Of a DNA stretch of 64,000 nt, positions 1 through 8,209 are shown piece after piece; the first letter of the stretch is position 1; the number at the start of each line of letters is the position of its first letter. This DNA comes from Candidatus Binataceae bacterium. GTDB lineage: Bacteria; Desulfobacterota; Binatia; Binatales; Binataceae. The translations under genes were made by a program, and so were the position numbers. A model generated the notes under the pieces. The model was given only the letters and a program-made list of their open reading frames with translations. It searched no databases and was not told the origin of the DNA. The stretch lies in the NCBI GenBank assembly GCA_035308025.1, contig DATGHL010000047.1, forward strand, positions 64,430 to 128,429. The letters are read 5' to 3'.

Positions 1-848
1 TTTTCGGCGGCGGCCGCGACAGCCTGGTGGCCGGCACGCTCTCATGGCAGGGCACGGCGGCCAAGGTGGCGGGTGGTTATCGCGTCAATGGTCGTTGGCA
101 ATTCTGCAGCGGCGTCGATAACTCGAACTGGGTGATGCTCGGATGCGCCGACGCGGAGAAGGGCGGTCCACTGGTGCACGTGGTCGTTCCCACCGGCGAG
201 ATCGCGATCGACGACACCTGGTATGTTCTCGGACTCGAAGGGACGGGCAGCAAGGACGTCGTCGCTACCGATCTTTTTGTGCCGGAGGGCCATGCAGTCG
301 ATTCACGCGCGATGCTGAAAGGTGATTCGCCGCACACGCTCAACCACGCCACCAACCTCTATCGGGTTTCCGCCGATTCGATGCTCTCGCTCTCGGTCGC
401 GACGGCCACGCTCGGTTCGGCGAAATTTGCGCAGGAGAAATTTATCGAGCGCACCAAGGAGCGCCGCGTCATCGTGACCGGCGCGCGCAAAGCCGAGTAC
501 GTTCCGACGCAGCTCCGGCTGGCCGAGGCTGCGGCCGAAATCCGCTGCGCCGATCTCCTGATTCACGAATCCCTTGACCTCCTGGGACGGGTCGCCGAGG
601 CGGGCGAGGGCGCGACCGACATTGGCTATCGCGCGCAGGTCAAATGGCACGCGGCCTACGCAATCGAGTTGTGCCGGCGAGCGGTGTCGCGGCTCTTCGC
701 CGGCTCGGGTGCTCACGCCGTTTACAACTCGAGTCCGCTCCAGCTCGCTTTCCGCAACGTCAATGTGGGAGCGCAGCACGCGAGTCTCGACTTCGAGACC
801 TCGGCCGAGCTTTACGGCCGGATGCGCCTGGGCCTGCTCGCGCGTTAA
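1..848 (+). CDS. Acyl-CoA dehydrogenase-like flavin-dependent monooxygenase, 5' end cut by window
   Basis: The reading frame is open to the window edge, so only the C-terminal ~280 residues are present; a GTG at 27 is internal, not a start. The residues seen fit the group D flavin monooxygenases (HsaA/HpaB-like oxygenase subunits that hydroxylate phenolic or steroid rings using FMNH2/FADH2 from a separate reductase): a middle beta-domain segment with GYRVNGRW and SGVDNSNWV, and an acyl-CoA dehydrogenase type 2 C-terminal helical domain ending in SLDFETSAELYG. Many acyl-CoA dehydrogenase relatives share the fold, so the substrate cannot be read. The reductase partner is not in view. A decayed copy of its last ~75 bases lies at 1570-1643. 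Confidence 0.8.
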   Translation, partial: FGGGRDSLVAGTLSWQGTAAKVAGGYRVNGRWQFCSGVDNSNWVMLGCADAEKGGPLVHVVVPTGEIAIDDTWYVLGLEGTGSKDVVATDLFVPEGHAVDSRAMLKGDSPHTLNHATNLYRVSADSMLSLSVATATLGSAKFAQEKFIERTKERRVIVTGARKAEYVPTQLRLAEAAAEIRCADLLIHESLDLLGRVAEAGEGATDIGYRAQVKWHAAYAIELCRRAVSRLFAGSGAHAVYNSSPLQLAFRNVNVGAQHASLDFETSAELYGRMRLGLLAR

Positions 849-906
849 GCGCCGCGCCGCCGTCAGCGCTGCCAAACATTACTTCATTCAAATCGTTCAT
901 TTCGAC

Positions 907-921
907 CGAACAAATTGTTCG
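907..921. promoter_or_regulatory. Perfect palindrome, operator-like
   Basis: CGAACAAATTGTTCG is a 7+1+7 perfect inverted repeat, about 100 bp upstream of the secreted-protein start at 1020 and 59 bp after the monooxygenase stop. The size and symmetry fit a dimeric repressor site (TetR or similar); no regulator gene is adjacent. Function is inferred from symmetry alone. Confidence 0.35.
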
Positions 922-1019
922 ATCGTTTGTTACGCCTTGCTGAATGAGTGGCGCATGGTGTTACCAAAAATTTGGCGATTCGCCAGATCGTGCTGGGTAC
1001 TCCAGCAAGGAGGAGGAAA

Positions 1020-1499
1020 ATGAACCACGTGATAGTTAAACGATCACTGACGATGGGGGCCGTCGCGGCTCTAGCTCTCATCATACCGGCTCATCGGGCG
1101 CTGGCCGGGGGCAGTGAATGCAAAGATGTGAGCGCCGATCAGAGCGCGACTGTCACCAGCGCGACGACCACCACCGGGACCATCACGCATGGCGGAATCC
1201 TGAATGGCACGACCGCCGATCTGTTCACCTCTTCACTCACGGCGACCCCCGACCCCAACACATTCTCGTTCACCGATACGCTGACGATTACATCTAACCG
1301 GGGTGGCACGCTGACCGACAGTGATGTTACGATTTACAACCTAGCCCTCGGCGTTTTCAGCACAATCTCTCCAGTCAGCAACGGGACCGGCAGCCTCACG
1401 GGAGCGACCGGCACGCTGTTCATCTCCGGCTCGAGTACCGACGGCGTTAACTTCACCGACAAGATTGTCGGCCAGATCTGCCTTCCTGAAAGGGAATAA
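1020..1499 (+). CDS. Secreted protein of unknown function
   Basis: Start ATG at 1020 is chosen because a strong AAGGAGGAGG ribosome site ends 4 bases upstream. The 159-residue product has a clear signal peptide (basic MNHVIVKR start, hydrophobic VAALALIIPAH, cleavage near ALA-GG). The mature part is Thr/Ser/Gly-rich with alternating hydrophobic residues (GTITHGGILNG, SLTGATGTLFISG), typical of an extracytoplasmic beta-sheet protein, with one Cys near each end (SECKD, GQICLPE) that could form a disulfide. I recognise no family. It stands alone between two copies of a monooxygenase 3' end and is followed by a terminator-like hairpin. Confidence 0.75.
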   Translation: MNHVIVKRSLTMGAVAALALIIPAHRALAGGSECKDVSADQSATVTSATTTTGTITHGGILNGTTADLFTSSLTATPDPNTFSFTDTLTITSNRGGTLTDSDVTIYNLALGVFSTISPVSNGTGSLTGATGTLFISGSSTDGVNFTDKIVGQICLPERE

Positions 1500-1532
1500 C
1501 GCCGGCAAACGAAGGTATACAGGCTTCCACTG

Positions 1533-1562
1533 GATCCGGCCGACAACCCGAGCGGCCGGATC
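1533..1562 (+). terminator. Strong hairpin after the secreted-protein gene
   Basis: A 10-bp perfect stem (GATCCGGCCG / CGGCCGGATC) with a 10-nt loop begins 33 bases after the stop codon at 1499. No T-run follows, so it is either a weak intrinsic terminator or a 3'-end stabilising hairpin. Confidence 0.45.
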
Positions 1563-1569
1563 TCTGCCT

Positions 1570-1643
1570 GCTAGCCTCGACTTCGAGACCTCGGCGGAGC
1601 TTGACGGGGCGAATGCGCCTATGTCCGCTCGGGCGCTAGCGCC
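1570..1643 (+). pseudogene. Remnant of a second monooxygenase 3' end
   Basis: Positions 1573-1643 repeat 783-855, the 3' end of the left-edge monooxygenase, with scattered substitutions. Read with one +1 shift near 1607 it gives SLDFETSAELDG then RMRLCPLGR and a TAG, against SLDFETSAELYG, RMRLGLLAR and TAA in the intact gene. The matching stop position shows this is the tail of a paralogous gene whose body is gone; the secreted-protein gene now occupies the space between the two tails. Confidence 0.75.
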
Positions 1644-1774
1644 GACAGGGCGCCAGCTCGGCCGATTACTACTTCTCTAGTGTGCCTGAAGAGTCTGCGG
1701 TGCTATCCACCTCAATGTCGGCGTCCAGCCATAACATGTAGGCTTTTCTTTCCGATCTGGAATAGACATAGGCT

Positions 1775-2878
1775 TTAGTAACCGGTCCCCTTGAGACTTA
1801 TAACCTGCGGGCTGTTAGCCGCGTTATCGGTGAAAGTCAGAGTACCCGCGCCGGCGCCGCTCGCGGCGGGCGAGAAGGTCACCCCGACTGTGCATCTCGC
1901 CTTGGCGGCGATGTTCGTGCCACAAGTGTTCTTGCGATCGCGAAGCGGGTGCTGACCACGATGCCGGAAAAGGCCAGCGCCGCACTTCGGTTATTCGTCA
2001 GGGCGACCGCCTTGGCTGAACTGGTCGTGCCAACCTTCACTCGCCCGAAATTCAACGTAGTGCTTGAGAGCGTGACCGGCGCGATACCGTTGCCCGTCAG
2101 CGACACGGTTTGTGTGCCCCCATTATCGGTAATCGTGAGCTTGCCGGACGCCGAGCCCACGATGCCGGGTGTGAACGAGACCTGAATGGTGCAGGACGAA
2201 GCGGGTGCGAGGCTTCCGCTGCAGTTATTCGCTGCACTAAAGGGTGCGCTCGCGCTCAGACTCGTGACCTGCGACGGGCCTGTGCCAGTGTTTTTCAACG
2301 TGACGCTCTTGGCCCCGCTCGTCGTGCCCACGACTTGGCCGGAGAAAGACAAGGAGGTGGGTGAAAGCGAAGCGGCGGGAGCTGTCCCGGTTCCCGTGAG
2401 AGTCGCAGTTTGCACGATGCCGGCATTGCCGGAGTCGTCGTAGACGGTCAGCGATTCATTCGCAGGACCCGTCACAGTCGGCGTGAAGGTCACCGAAACC
2501 GTGCAGTTTGCTCCTGCAATCAATTGGCTCGGGCAATTATTGGTTTCAGCGAATGGGCCTGGCGCCGCAATGTTGGACAGATTCAATTGGCTGCCGCCGA
2601 AGTTAGAGATCGTGACGGTCTGAGCGGCGCTTTGGGTTCCGACGTTCTGAGAGAAAATCAAGCTGGCCGGCGTCAGATTGATGGCAGATGGCCGCGGCTC
2701 AGATAGAGCAATCGGCGTTACGCCAAACACATAATAGGTCCCATACGGGGCGATGGCCCCCGAGGAGGTTAGCACCGCGAGCATGTCATCGGTGATTCTT
2801 GCGCCGCCTCCGCCGGTGAAGACGGTGTCGCCGGCGTCGACCGCGATGCTGTTCAATCCGGTGCTACCAGGGCAAGCC
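1775..2878 (-). pseudogene. HYDIN/ASPM-like choice-of-anchor D repeat protein, truncated and frameshifted
   Basis: The readable frame (1879-2878) encodes three-plus Ig-like repeats of the ASPM-SPD2-Hydin type (LTPASLIFSQNVGT; NNCPSQLIAGANCTVSVTFTP; repeated with NNCSGSLAPASSCTIQVSFTP). Near 1931 the frame breaks inside the expected NNTCGT motif; the next frame restores it (NTCGTNIAAKARCTVGVTF, then SPAASGAGAGTLTFTD, ending at a TAA at 1775-1777). The 5' end has no start: the frame runs into the TAG of the DUF35 gene at 2878-2880 and begins in the middle of an SBBP-like segment (GSTGLNSIAVDA). Such proteins are normally large and surface-exposed. This is a 3' fragment with one indel. Confidence 0.8.
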
Positions 2879-3297
2879 TAGATTGGGCGCGGCTTGAACT
2901 TCGCCAGCGCGATATCGTCGGTAACGTCGTCGAAGACGATCTCGACCGCCATGCCGGCGCGAATGTCGTCATTGGCGACGCCGACCAGGTTGGTGAGGAG
3001 GCGCGGGCCTTCTTCGAGCTCAACCTCCGCGACGTTGTAGGGCAAGTCGTGCTCGTAGGACTTGAAGTAAGCTTGATGGAAGACCACCCATGAATTGACG
3101 CGGCCGCGTCCCGAGAGTTGGGCCCAGGTAAATTGCCGCGACCAGCATCGCGGACAGAGCGGCGCAGGCGGGAACCAGACCCGTCCGCAACCGTCGCAGC
3201 GTTGCATCCGCAGCTCACGCCGCTTGAGGCCCTCCCAGTAAGGCCGGTTAAGCGACGTGATCGCGGGCAGCGGTTTTTGATACGGGACGTCAGCCAA
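2878..3297 (-). CDS. Zn-ribbon/OB-fold DUF35 protein, thiolase partner
   Basis: 139 residues, full length for the family. An N-terminal rubredoxin-like zinc ribbon has Cys34, Cys37, Cys48 and Cys51 (CDGCG, CPRCW), followed by an OB-fold (GRGRVNSWVVFHQ, PYNVAEVELEEGPRLLTN). DUF35 proteins pair with SCP-x-like thiolases or acyl-CoA dehydratases, as ChsH2 does with the aldolase Ltp2 in steroid side-chain degradation, and help hold the CoA substrate. The thiolase-like gene lies 34 bp upstream on the same strand, so the two form an operon and probably a complex. The substrate is unknown. A decayed repeat-protein gene abuts its stop codon. Confidence 0.88.
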   Translation of the reverse strand: MADVPYQKPLPAITSLNRPYWEGLKRRELRMQRCDGCGRVWFPPAPLCPRCWSRQFTWAQLSGRGRVNSWVVFHQAYFKSYEHDLPYNVAEVELEEGPRLLTNLVGVANDDIRAGMAVEIVFDDVTDDIALAKFKPRPI

Positions 3298-3331
3298 GTT
3301 TTCTTGCCTCGTTCTCAGTCGGGCGCGCGGG

Positions 3332-4507
3332 TTAACGATGATAAATCAGTGAGTCGCCGTAGGCGTTTGCCCACTGGATAACCTCGGCATCCTCGACCTG
3401 GCGCGGGCCGCACTCGTCGCGCAGTTGCCGCACGATCTCGACCTGATGGTTCCAGCCCATGATATGCGCCTCGGAGAGCAGGCCGCCGTTGGTGTTGATC
3501 GGCAGCGCGCCGCCCAGCTCGATGCGGCCGTTTTGCGTGAAGCCGGCGGCCTCGCCGGGTTTGCAGAAGCCGAAGCGCTCGAGCGCCATCCAGGCGAGGA
3601 TCGAGAAGGCGTCGTAGGTGAAGAGCGCGTCGATATCGGCGGGCCCCACCCCGGCCATCCGATAGACCGGCTGCAGACCGGCGTCATAGTCGAAGACTGG
3701 CTGCTGGACCACGCCGAGTCCGGGGTAGGCCCAGATAAACTCCTCGTGCCCGCCCGGCAGCGGTTGCATCCCGCCGATATAGACCGGCGGCTTCTTGCAA
3801 TCACGCGCCCGCTCCGCGGTGGTAACGATCACGCACGCGGCGCCGTCGTTGATCAGGCAGTAATCGAGCAGGTGAAGCGGCTCGCAGACGTAGCGCGAGG
3901 CCTGATGATCGTCAACGCTGAAGGGCTCGCGCATGATCGCCGCCGGGTTCATCGCCGCGTGTTTGCGGAAGGCGACCGGCACTGCGGCGAGCGACCGGCT
4001 ATCGGCGCCGTAGCGCTCGAAGTAGCGGCGCGCGACCAGCGCCGCGCCCGCTCCGGGCGAAGTCATCCCATAGACCGGGTCTTCGCCGTGGCCGCCGCCG
4101 GCCTCGCGCGCACCCTCGCTGTCGCTGGCGCCACCCATCATGGGCCTCCGCATGCCCGAGAAACTCACGGAGGCGAGACAGGCGACCGCGTCTGCCATCC
4201 CGGCATTGACGATCATCGCGGCCCATTGGATGCAGCTTGCGGTGAAGCGGCCGTGCGCCCAGGTCTGATTGGCCGCGCGCAACTTGAGGCCGAGGACCTG
4301 CGCGATGGAGTCGCCGTCGGCGCCGATCGGCGTGCCGAAGCTGACGATCATGCCGTCGAGTTCATGGCGTGCCAGGCCGGCGTCGTCGAGTGCGGCGGCG
4401 ATCGCATCGGCGGCGAGGTCGATTGGGCTGCGCATCAGGCGACGGCCGTATTGCGATTGGCCGACGCCGACGATCGCCGCGCGGTCCTTGAGGTCGAAAT
4501 TCGCCAT
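3332..4507 (-). CDS. Thiolase-like protein (SCP-x / lipid-transfer type)
   Basis: Start ATG at 4507 begins MANFDLKDRAAIVGVGQSQYG, the usual N-terminus; the frame is open further upstream but that would run into the promoter repeat. 391 residues, normal for non-condensing thiolase-like enzymes. A Cys92 in TASCIQWAA occupies the nucleophile region, and the C-terminal GGLLSEAHIMGWNH carries the GGxxSxAH histidine. Enzymes of this class cleave beta-hydroxy- or beta-keto-acyl-CoA side chains together with a DUF35 protein, and that partner is the next gene. Its 5' flank carries one copy of the repeat described at 4527-4582. Specific substrate (steroid, long-chain or aromatic acyl-CoA) is not decidable. 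Confidence 0.87.
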   Translation of the reverse strand: MANFDLKDRAAIVGVGQSQYGRRLMRSPIDLAADAIAAALDDAGLARHELDGMIVSFGTPIGADGDSIAQVLGLKLRAANQTWAHGRFTASCIQWAAMIVNAGMADAVACLASVSFSGMRRPMMGGASDSEGAREAGGGHGEDPVYGMTSPGAGAALVARRYFERYGADSRSLAAVPVAFRKHAAMNPAAIMREPFSVDDHQASRYVCEPLHLLDYCLINDGAACVIVTTAERARDCKKPPVYIGGMQPLPGGHEEFIWAYPGLGVVQQPVFDYDAGLQPVYRMAGVGPADIDALFTYDAFSILAWMALERFGFCKPGEAAGFTQNGRIELGGALPINTNGGLLSEAHIMGWNHQVEIVRQLRDECGPRQVEDAEVIQWANAYGDSLIYHR

Positions 4508-4526
4508 AGAGGTTATGGCGAGCCTA

Positions 4527-4582
4527 TAAAAATGCGCTGCAAATCGCCAACGGTTGCATTCACATTCGGCGATTGGTGTCAC
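4527..4582 (+). repeat. Direct repeat, left copy, flanking the ISP enzyme gene
   Basis: About 56 bp that recur with scattered changes at 8115-8166, same orientation. Shared blocks are ATGCGC, ATCGCCAACGGT, ATT and CGATTGGT..CAC. The left copy also contains the inverted pair AATCGCC/GGCGATT. It sits 20 bp upstream of the thiolase start on the opposite strand, in the position expected for that gene's promoter or operator. Confidence 0.7.
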
Positions 4583-4658
4583 AAAAGCGGGCCGCTTCTG
4601 AAGAGCGATTCCGTCGCCAATCCCGAAGCGGGGATGCTACAGTGCCAGCCAATTCAAG

Positions 4659-7600
4659 ATGGCGCACGACCCCCTGGAAAACTACCTTCGCGAACTTCGC
4701 GACCTCCGCCGGTCCGGGTCTGCTGTTCCCGAGACTTCCTATTATCCGGCGCTCGCCGCGCTATTGGACGCCGTCGGGGCAACTCTAAAACCCAAGGTGC
4801 GATGTATCGTTCACCCGAGCCATGGCGCCGGCATTCCCGATATCGGTCTTTTTACACCCGATCAATTCCAGAAGGCCTCGGCGGACGAACCTTTACCGGG
4901 GACGAAGCCGGCGCGTGGCGTGGTCGAGGCGAAGCCGGCGGGCGGCGACGTCTTGCTCACGGCAGACGGCGCGCAAGTATCGAAATACTGGAAGGCGTAC
5001 CGCCAGGTTCTCGTCACGAATTACCATGACTTCCTGCTCGTCGGCGCCGACGCCGACGGGCAGCCCGTCAAGCTCGAACACTATCGCCTCGCCCCGAGCG
5101 AGGCGGCCTTTTGGACGGCGGCGAGCCACCCGCGCGCGCTCGCGGCGGAGCACGGCGATGCTTTCGTCGATTTCCTCAAGCGGGTGATGCTTCACGCCGC
5201 GGCTTTGGCGGCGCCCAAGGATGCGGCCTGGTTCATGGCCTCCTATGCCCGCGAGGCGCTGAGACGCGTCGAGAAGAAGCGTGAGGCGCCGGCGCTGTCA
5301 GCCATCCGCAGCGCGCTGGAAGAGGCGCTCGGGATCGAATTCGAAGGCAAAAAGGGCGAGCATTTTTTTCGCTCGACGCTGGTGCAGACGCTCTTCTACG
5401 GCGTCTTTTCCGCATGGGTGCTCTGGACGCGCGAGCATCCGCCGGCGGATCGTAAAGCGCGCTTTGACTGGCGCACCGCGGGCTACTATCTGCGCGTTCC
5501 CGTGCTGGCGGAATTGTTTCATCAGGCGAGCAATCCGGCGTCGCTGGCCGGGCTCGAATTGCCCGAGGTGCTCGACTGGACGGGAACTGTTCTCAACCGA
5601 ATTGATCGCGCCGTATTTTTTACCGCCTTCGAGGAGCATCACGCCGTACAATACTTTTACGAGCCGTTTCTCGAAGCTTACGACCCGGAACTCCGCAAGC
5701 AGCTTGGCGTCTGGTACACGCCGCGCGAAGTCGTGCGCTACATGGTCGCGCGCGTCGATCAGGTGCTGCGCGAGGAGCTAGGTCTTACCGACGGTCTCGC
5801 CGCCCCGAATGTCTTTGTCCTCGATCCGTGTTGCGGCACCGGCTCCTACCTAATCGAGGTCCTCGGTTGGATAGCGGACACTCTTCGCGAGAAGGGCGGT
5901 GATGCGCTCACGGCGCAGGAGGTCAAGCGCGCCGCGATGGAGCGCGTGTTCGGCTTCGAGATCTTACCTGCGCCGTTTGTCGTTACGCATTTACAAATTG
6001 GGCTGATGCTCCAGGCCCTCGACGCGCCTTTCGCGGCGAAGGAGCGGGCCGGCGTTTACCTGACCAACGCGTTGACCGGATGGGAGCCGCCCGACGGCTC
6101 CAAGCCGCAGATGCTGCTGGCGTTCCCCGAGCTACTGCAGGAGCGCGACGCCGCCGAACGGGTCAAGCAGGCCAAGCCGATCCTCGTGATATTGGGAAAT
6201 CCGCCGTACAACGGATTTGCCGGACTCGCGGTCGATGAAGAACGCGATTTGTCGCAGGCCTATCGAACTGCCAAGCGCGCGCCGCAGCCGCAGGGACAGG
6301 GTTTGAACGATCTGTATGTTCGCTTCTATCGCATGGCCGAGCGGAAAATCGTCGAGAAGACCGGCAAGGGAATCGTCTGCTTCATCTCGAACTATTCGTG
6401 GCTCGACGGGCTTTCGTTCACCGGCATGCGCGAACGCTATCTGGAGCGCTTCGATCAGATCTCGATCGACTGCCTCAACGGCGACAAATACAAGACTGGA
6501 AAGCTGACGCCCGAGGGTGAATCCGACCCGAGCATCTTCTCGACCGAGTTCAACCGCGAGGGGATTCAGGTCGGCACTGCGATCGCATTGCTCACTCGTC
6601 GCGAGAAGTCGCATGGCGCTCAGAGTGTGAGTTTTCGCAATCTGTGGGGCAAGGAAAAACGGGCGCAACTTCTTGACGAGGCGGACAACAATCTCACGGC
6701 AAACTACGAAGGGTTGCATCCCGCGTTGGGACTGGGATTATCGTTTCAGCCCGGCGCTATCGAAACCAATTACCTTGCGTGGCCGCTCTTGCCGGAACTG
6801 TTTCCGGTGTCTTTTCCCGGCGTGAAGACGAGCCGCGATGACGTCGTCGTGGACATCGATAAGGAGCGGCTCATCGAGCGGATGATGCAATATTTCGATC
6901 CCAAACTTGACGATGCGGATATCCGAGCGATCATGCCGACCGCGATGACGAGTACGGCGCGATTCGACGCGAAGAAGACACGCCGATATCTTACTCAACG
7001 CGGCTTCATGCCGGAAAAGATTGTTCGGTTTTGTTACCGGCCATTCGATTATCGATGGCTCTATTGGGAGCCTGAGACGAAGCTTCTCGATGAGAAGCGC
7101 TCCGAATATTTTCCCAACATTTTCGACGGTAACATCTTCCTCTTCACTACCGGACGCACCCGCAAGGACTTGGCGGAGCCGGGTTTATCCCTACGGACTC
7201 TTAACGATCTGAATTGTATGGACAGCGGCGCCAGAGGTTTCGCTCTATATTTGAAAGAGAGCGATCGATCTCTGCTATCCGCAGACGCTCCGAAGCCGAA
7301 CCTCAGTGAGTCGGCTATGCAATGTCTGGCATCAGCCAACGCGAACGAGACGACACTCTTCTACCATTGCGCGAGTGTTTTGGCTTCATCGTTCTATCGT
7401 CGGGACAATCTGGCTAGCCTGCGCAGCAATTGGCCGCGGATTCCCCTGCCAGCGTCGAAGGATGCGCTCGCTAGATCGGCCATCCTTGGGCGCGCGCTCG
7501 CAGGCTTGCTTGATCCCGAAAACTCCGTCGAGGGCGTCACCGTCGGAAAACTCCGACCCGAACTCGGAATAGTTGCCGCGATCTCCCGCGAAGGCGGCGG

Positions 7601-8117
7601 GTCGCTGAATCCAGATGTCGGCGATCTCGACGTGACTGCCGGCTGGGGCCATCGGGGCAAGGGCGGCGCCGTGATGCCCGGCAAGGGAAAGTTCATCGAG
7701 CGTGACTACACGACGAAGGAACGCGAAGCACTCGCCGCCGGCGCCTCCGCACTCGGCCTTTCCAACGAACAGATCATCGAATTGCTCGGCGATCACACAA
7801 TGGATGTGTACCTGAACACTTTCGCCTTCTGGCGAAATATCCCGATCCGCGTTTGGGAGTACACGATCGGCGGCTACCAAGTGATCAAAAAGTGGCTCAG
7901 CTATCGCGAGCGCCAGATTCTCGGCCGCGCGCTCAAGATGGATGAAGCACGCGCGGTCACGGATATCGCGCGTCGCGTCGCCGCCCTTTTGCTGATGGAA
8001 CCCGAACTGGACGCGAATTACGACCTCGTGAAAAAAGACCTGTACCCTTGGCCGGCTCCCGCAAGGAAAGCCGAAGCTTCGGCTCCGACGCCAGAGATAA
8101 AAAGTTTGCCGTCATAA
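4659..8117 (+). CDS. ISP-type restriction-modification protein: nuclease-like plus N6-adenine methyltransferase
   Basis: 1152 residues. N-terminus: a PD-(D/E)xK-like pattern (IPD with Asp61; VVEAK with Glu90 and Lys92) suggests a nuclease domain. Residues ~340-620 are a gamma-class N6-adenine methyltransferase: YTPREVVRYMV, SAM-binding DPCCGTGSY at 389-397 and catalytic NPPY at 514-517. The C-terminal ~450 residues match the type ISP coupler and target-recognition region (HTMDVYLNTFAFWRNIPIRV). Classical ISP enzymes such as LlaBIII also have an SF2 helicase between nuclease and methylase; there is no room or motif for one here, so it would act more like a type IIG enzyme. It stands alone, with no separate specificity, helicase or defence genes nearby. 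The start is placed where the conserved N-terminus begins. Confidence 0.85.
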   Translation: MAHDPLENYLRELRDLRRSGSAVPETSYYPALAALLDAVGATLKPKVRCIVHPSHGAGIPDIGLFTPDQFQKASADEPLPGTKPARGVVEAKPAGGDVLLTADGAQVSKYWKAYRQVLVTNYHDFLLVGADADGQPVKLEHYRLAPSEAAFWTAASHPRALAAEHGDAFVDFLKRVMLHAAALAAPKDAAWFMASYAREALRRVEKKREAPALSAIRSALEEALGIEFEGKKGEHFFRSTLVQTLFYGVFSAWVLWTREHPPADRKARFDWRTAGYYLRVPVLAELFHQASNPASLAGLELPEVLDWTGTVLNRIDRAVFFTAFEEHHAVQYFYEPFLEAYDPELRKQLGVWYTPREVVRYMVARVDQVLREELGLTDGLAAPNVFVLDPCCGTGSYLIEVLGWIADTLREKGGDALTAQEVKRAAMERVFGFEILPAPFVVTHLQIGLMLQALDAPFAAKERAGVYLTNALTGWEPPDGSKPQMLLAFPELLQERDAAERVKQAKPILVILGNPPYNGFAGLAVDEERDLSQAYRTAKRAPQPQGQGLNDLYVRFYRMAERKIVEKTGKGIVCFISNYSWLDGLSFTGMRERYLERFDQISIDCLNGDKYKTGKLTPEGESDPSIFSTEFNREGIQVGTAIALLTRREKSHGAQSVSFRNLWGKEKRAQLLDEADNNLTANYEGLHPALGLGLSFQPGAIETNYLAWPLLPELFPVSFPGVKTSRDDVVVDIDKERLIERMMQYFDPKLDDADIRAIMPTAMTSTARFDAKKTRRYLTQRGFMPEKIVRFCYRPFDYRWLYWEPETKLLDEKRSEYFPNIFDGNIFLFTTGRTRKDLAEPGLSLRTLNDLNCMDSGARGFALYLKESDRSLLSADAPKPNLSESAMQCLASANANETTLFYHCASVLASSFYRRDNLASLRSNWPRIPLPASKDALARSAILGRALAGLLDPENSVEGVTVGKLRPELGIVAAISREGGGSLNPDVGDLDVTAGWGHRGKGGAVMPGKGKFIERDYTTKEREALAAGASALGLSNEQIIELLGDHTMDVYLNTFAFWRNIPIRVWEYTIGGYQVIKKWLSYRERQILGRALKMDEARAVTDIARRVAALLLMEPELDANYDLVKKDLYPWPAPARKAEASAPTPEIKSLPS

Positions 8118-8166
8118 GATGCGCGCATATCGCCAACGGTAGTATTGCCAAATCGACGATTGGTCA
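8115..8166 (+). repeat. Direct repeat, right copy, flanking the ISP enzyme gene
   Basis: Imperfect copy of 4527-4582, overlapping the ISP stop codon region and ending 43 bp before the NHL-repeat gene start. The layout (repeat, ISP gene, repeat, with the thiolase pointing left and the NHL gene pointing right) is what a duplicated divergent promoter would look like. Confidence 0.7.
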
Positions 8167-8209
8167 CCGGCCAAGGTATCTGCTAACGAAGGCGGTGGAG
8201 GACTCCGCT

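Noticed and set aside
3425..5029. Long open frame on the + strand (534 codons) opposite the thiolase gene
   Set aside because: Antisense shadow in GC-rich DNA: the thiolase on the other strand has full family motifs, and this frame has none.
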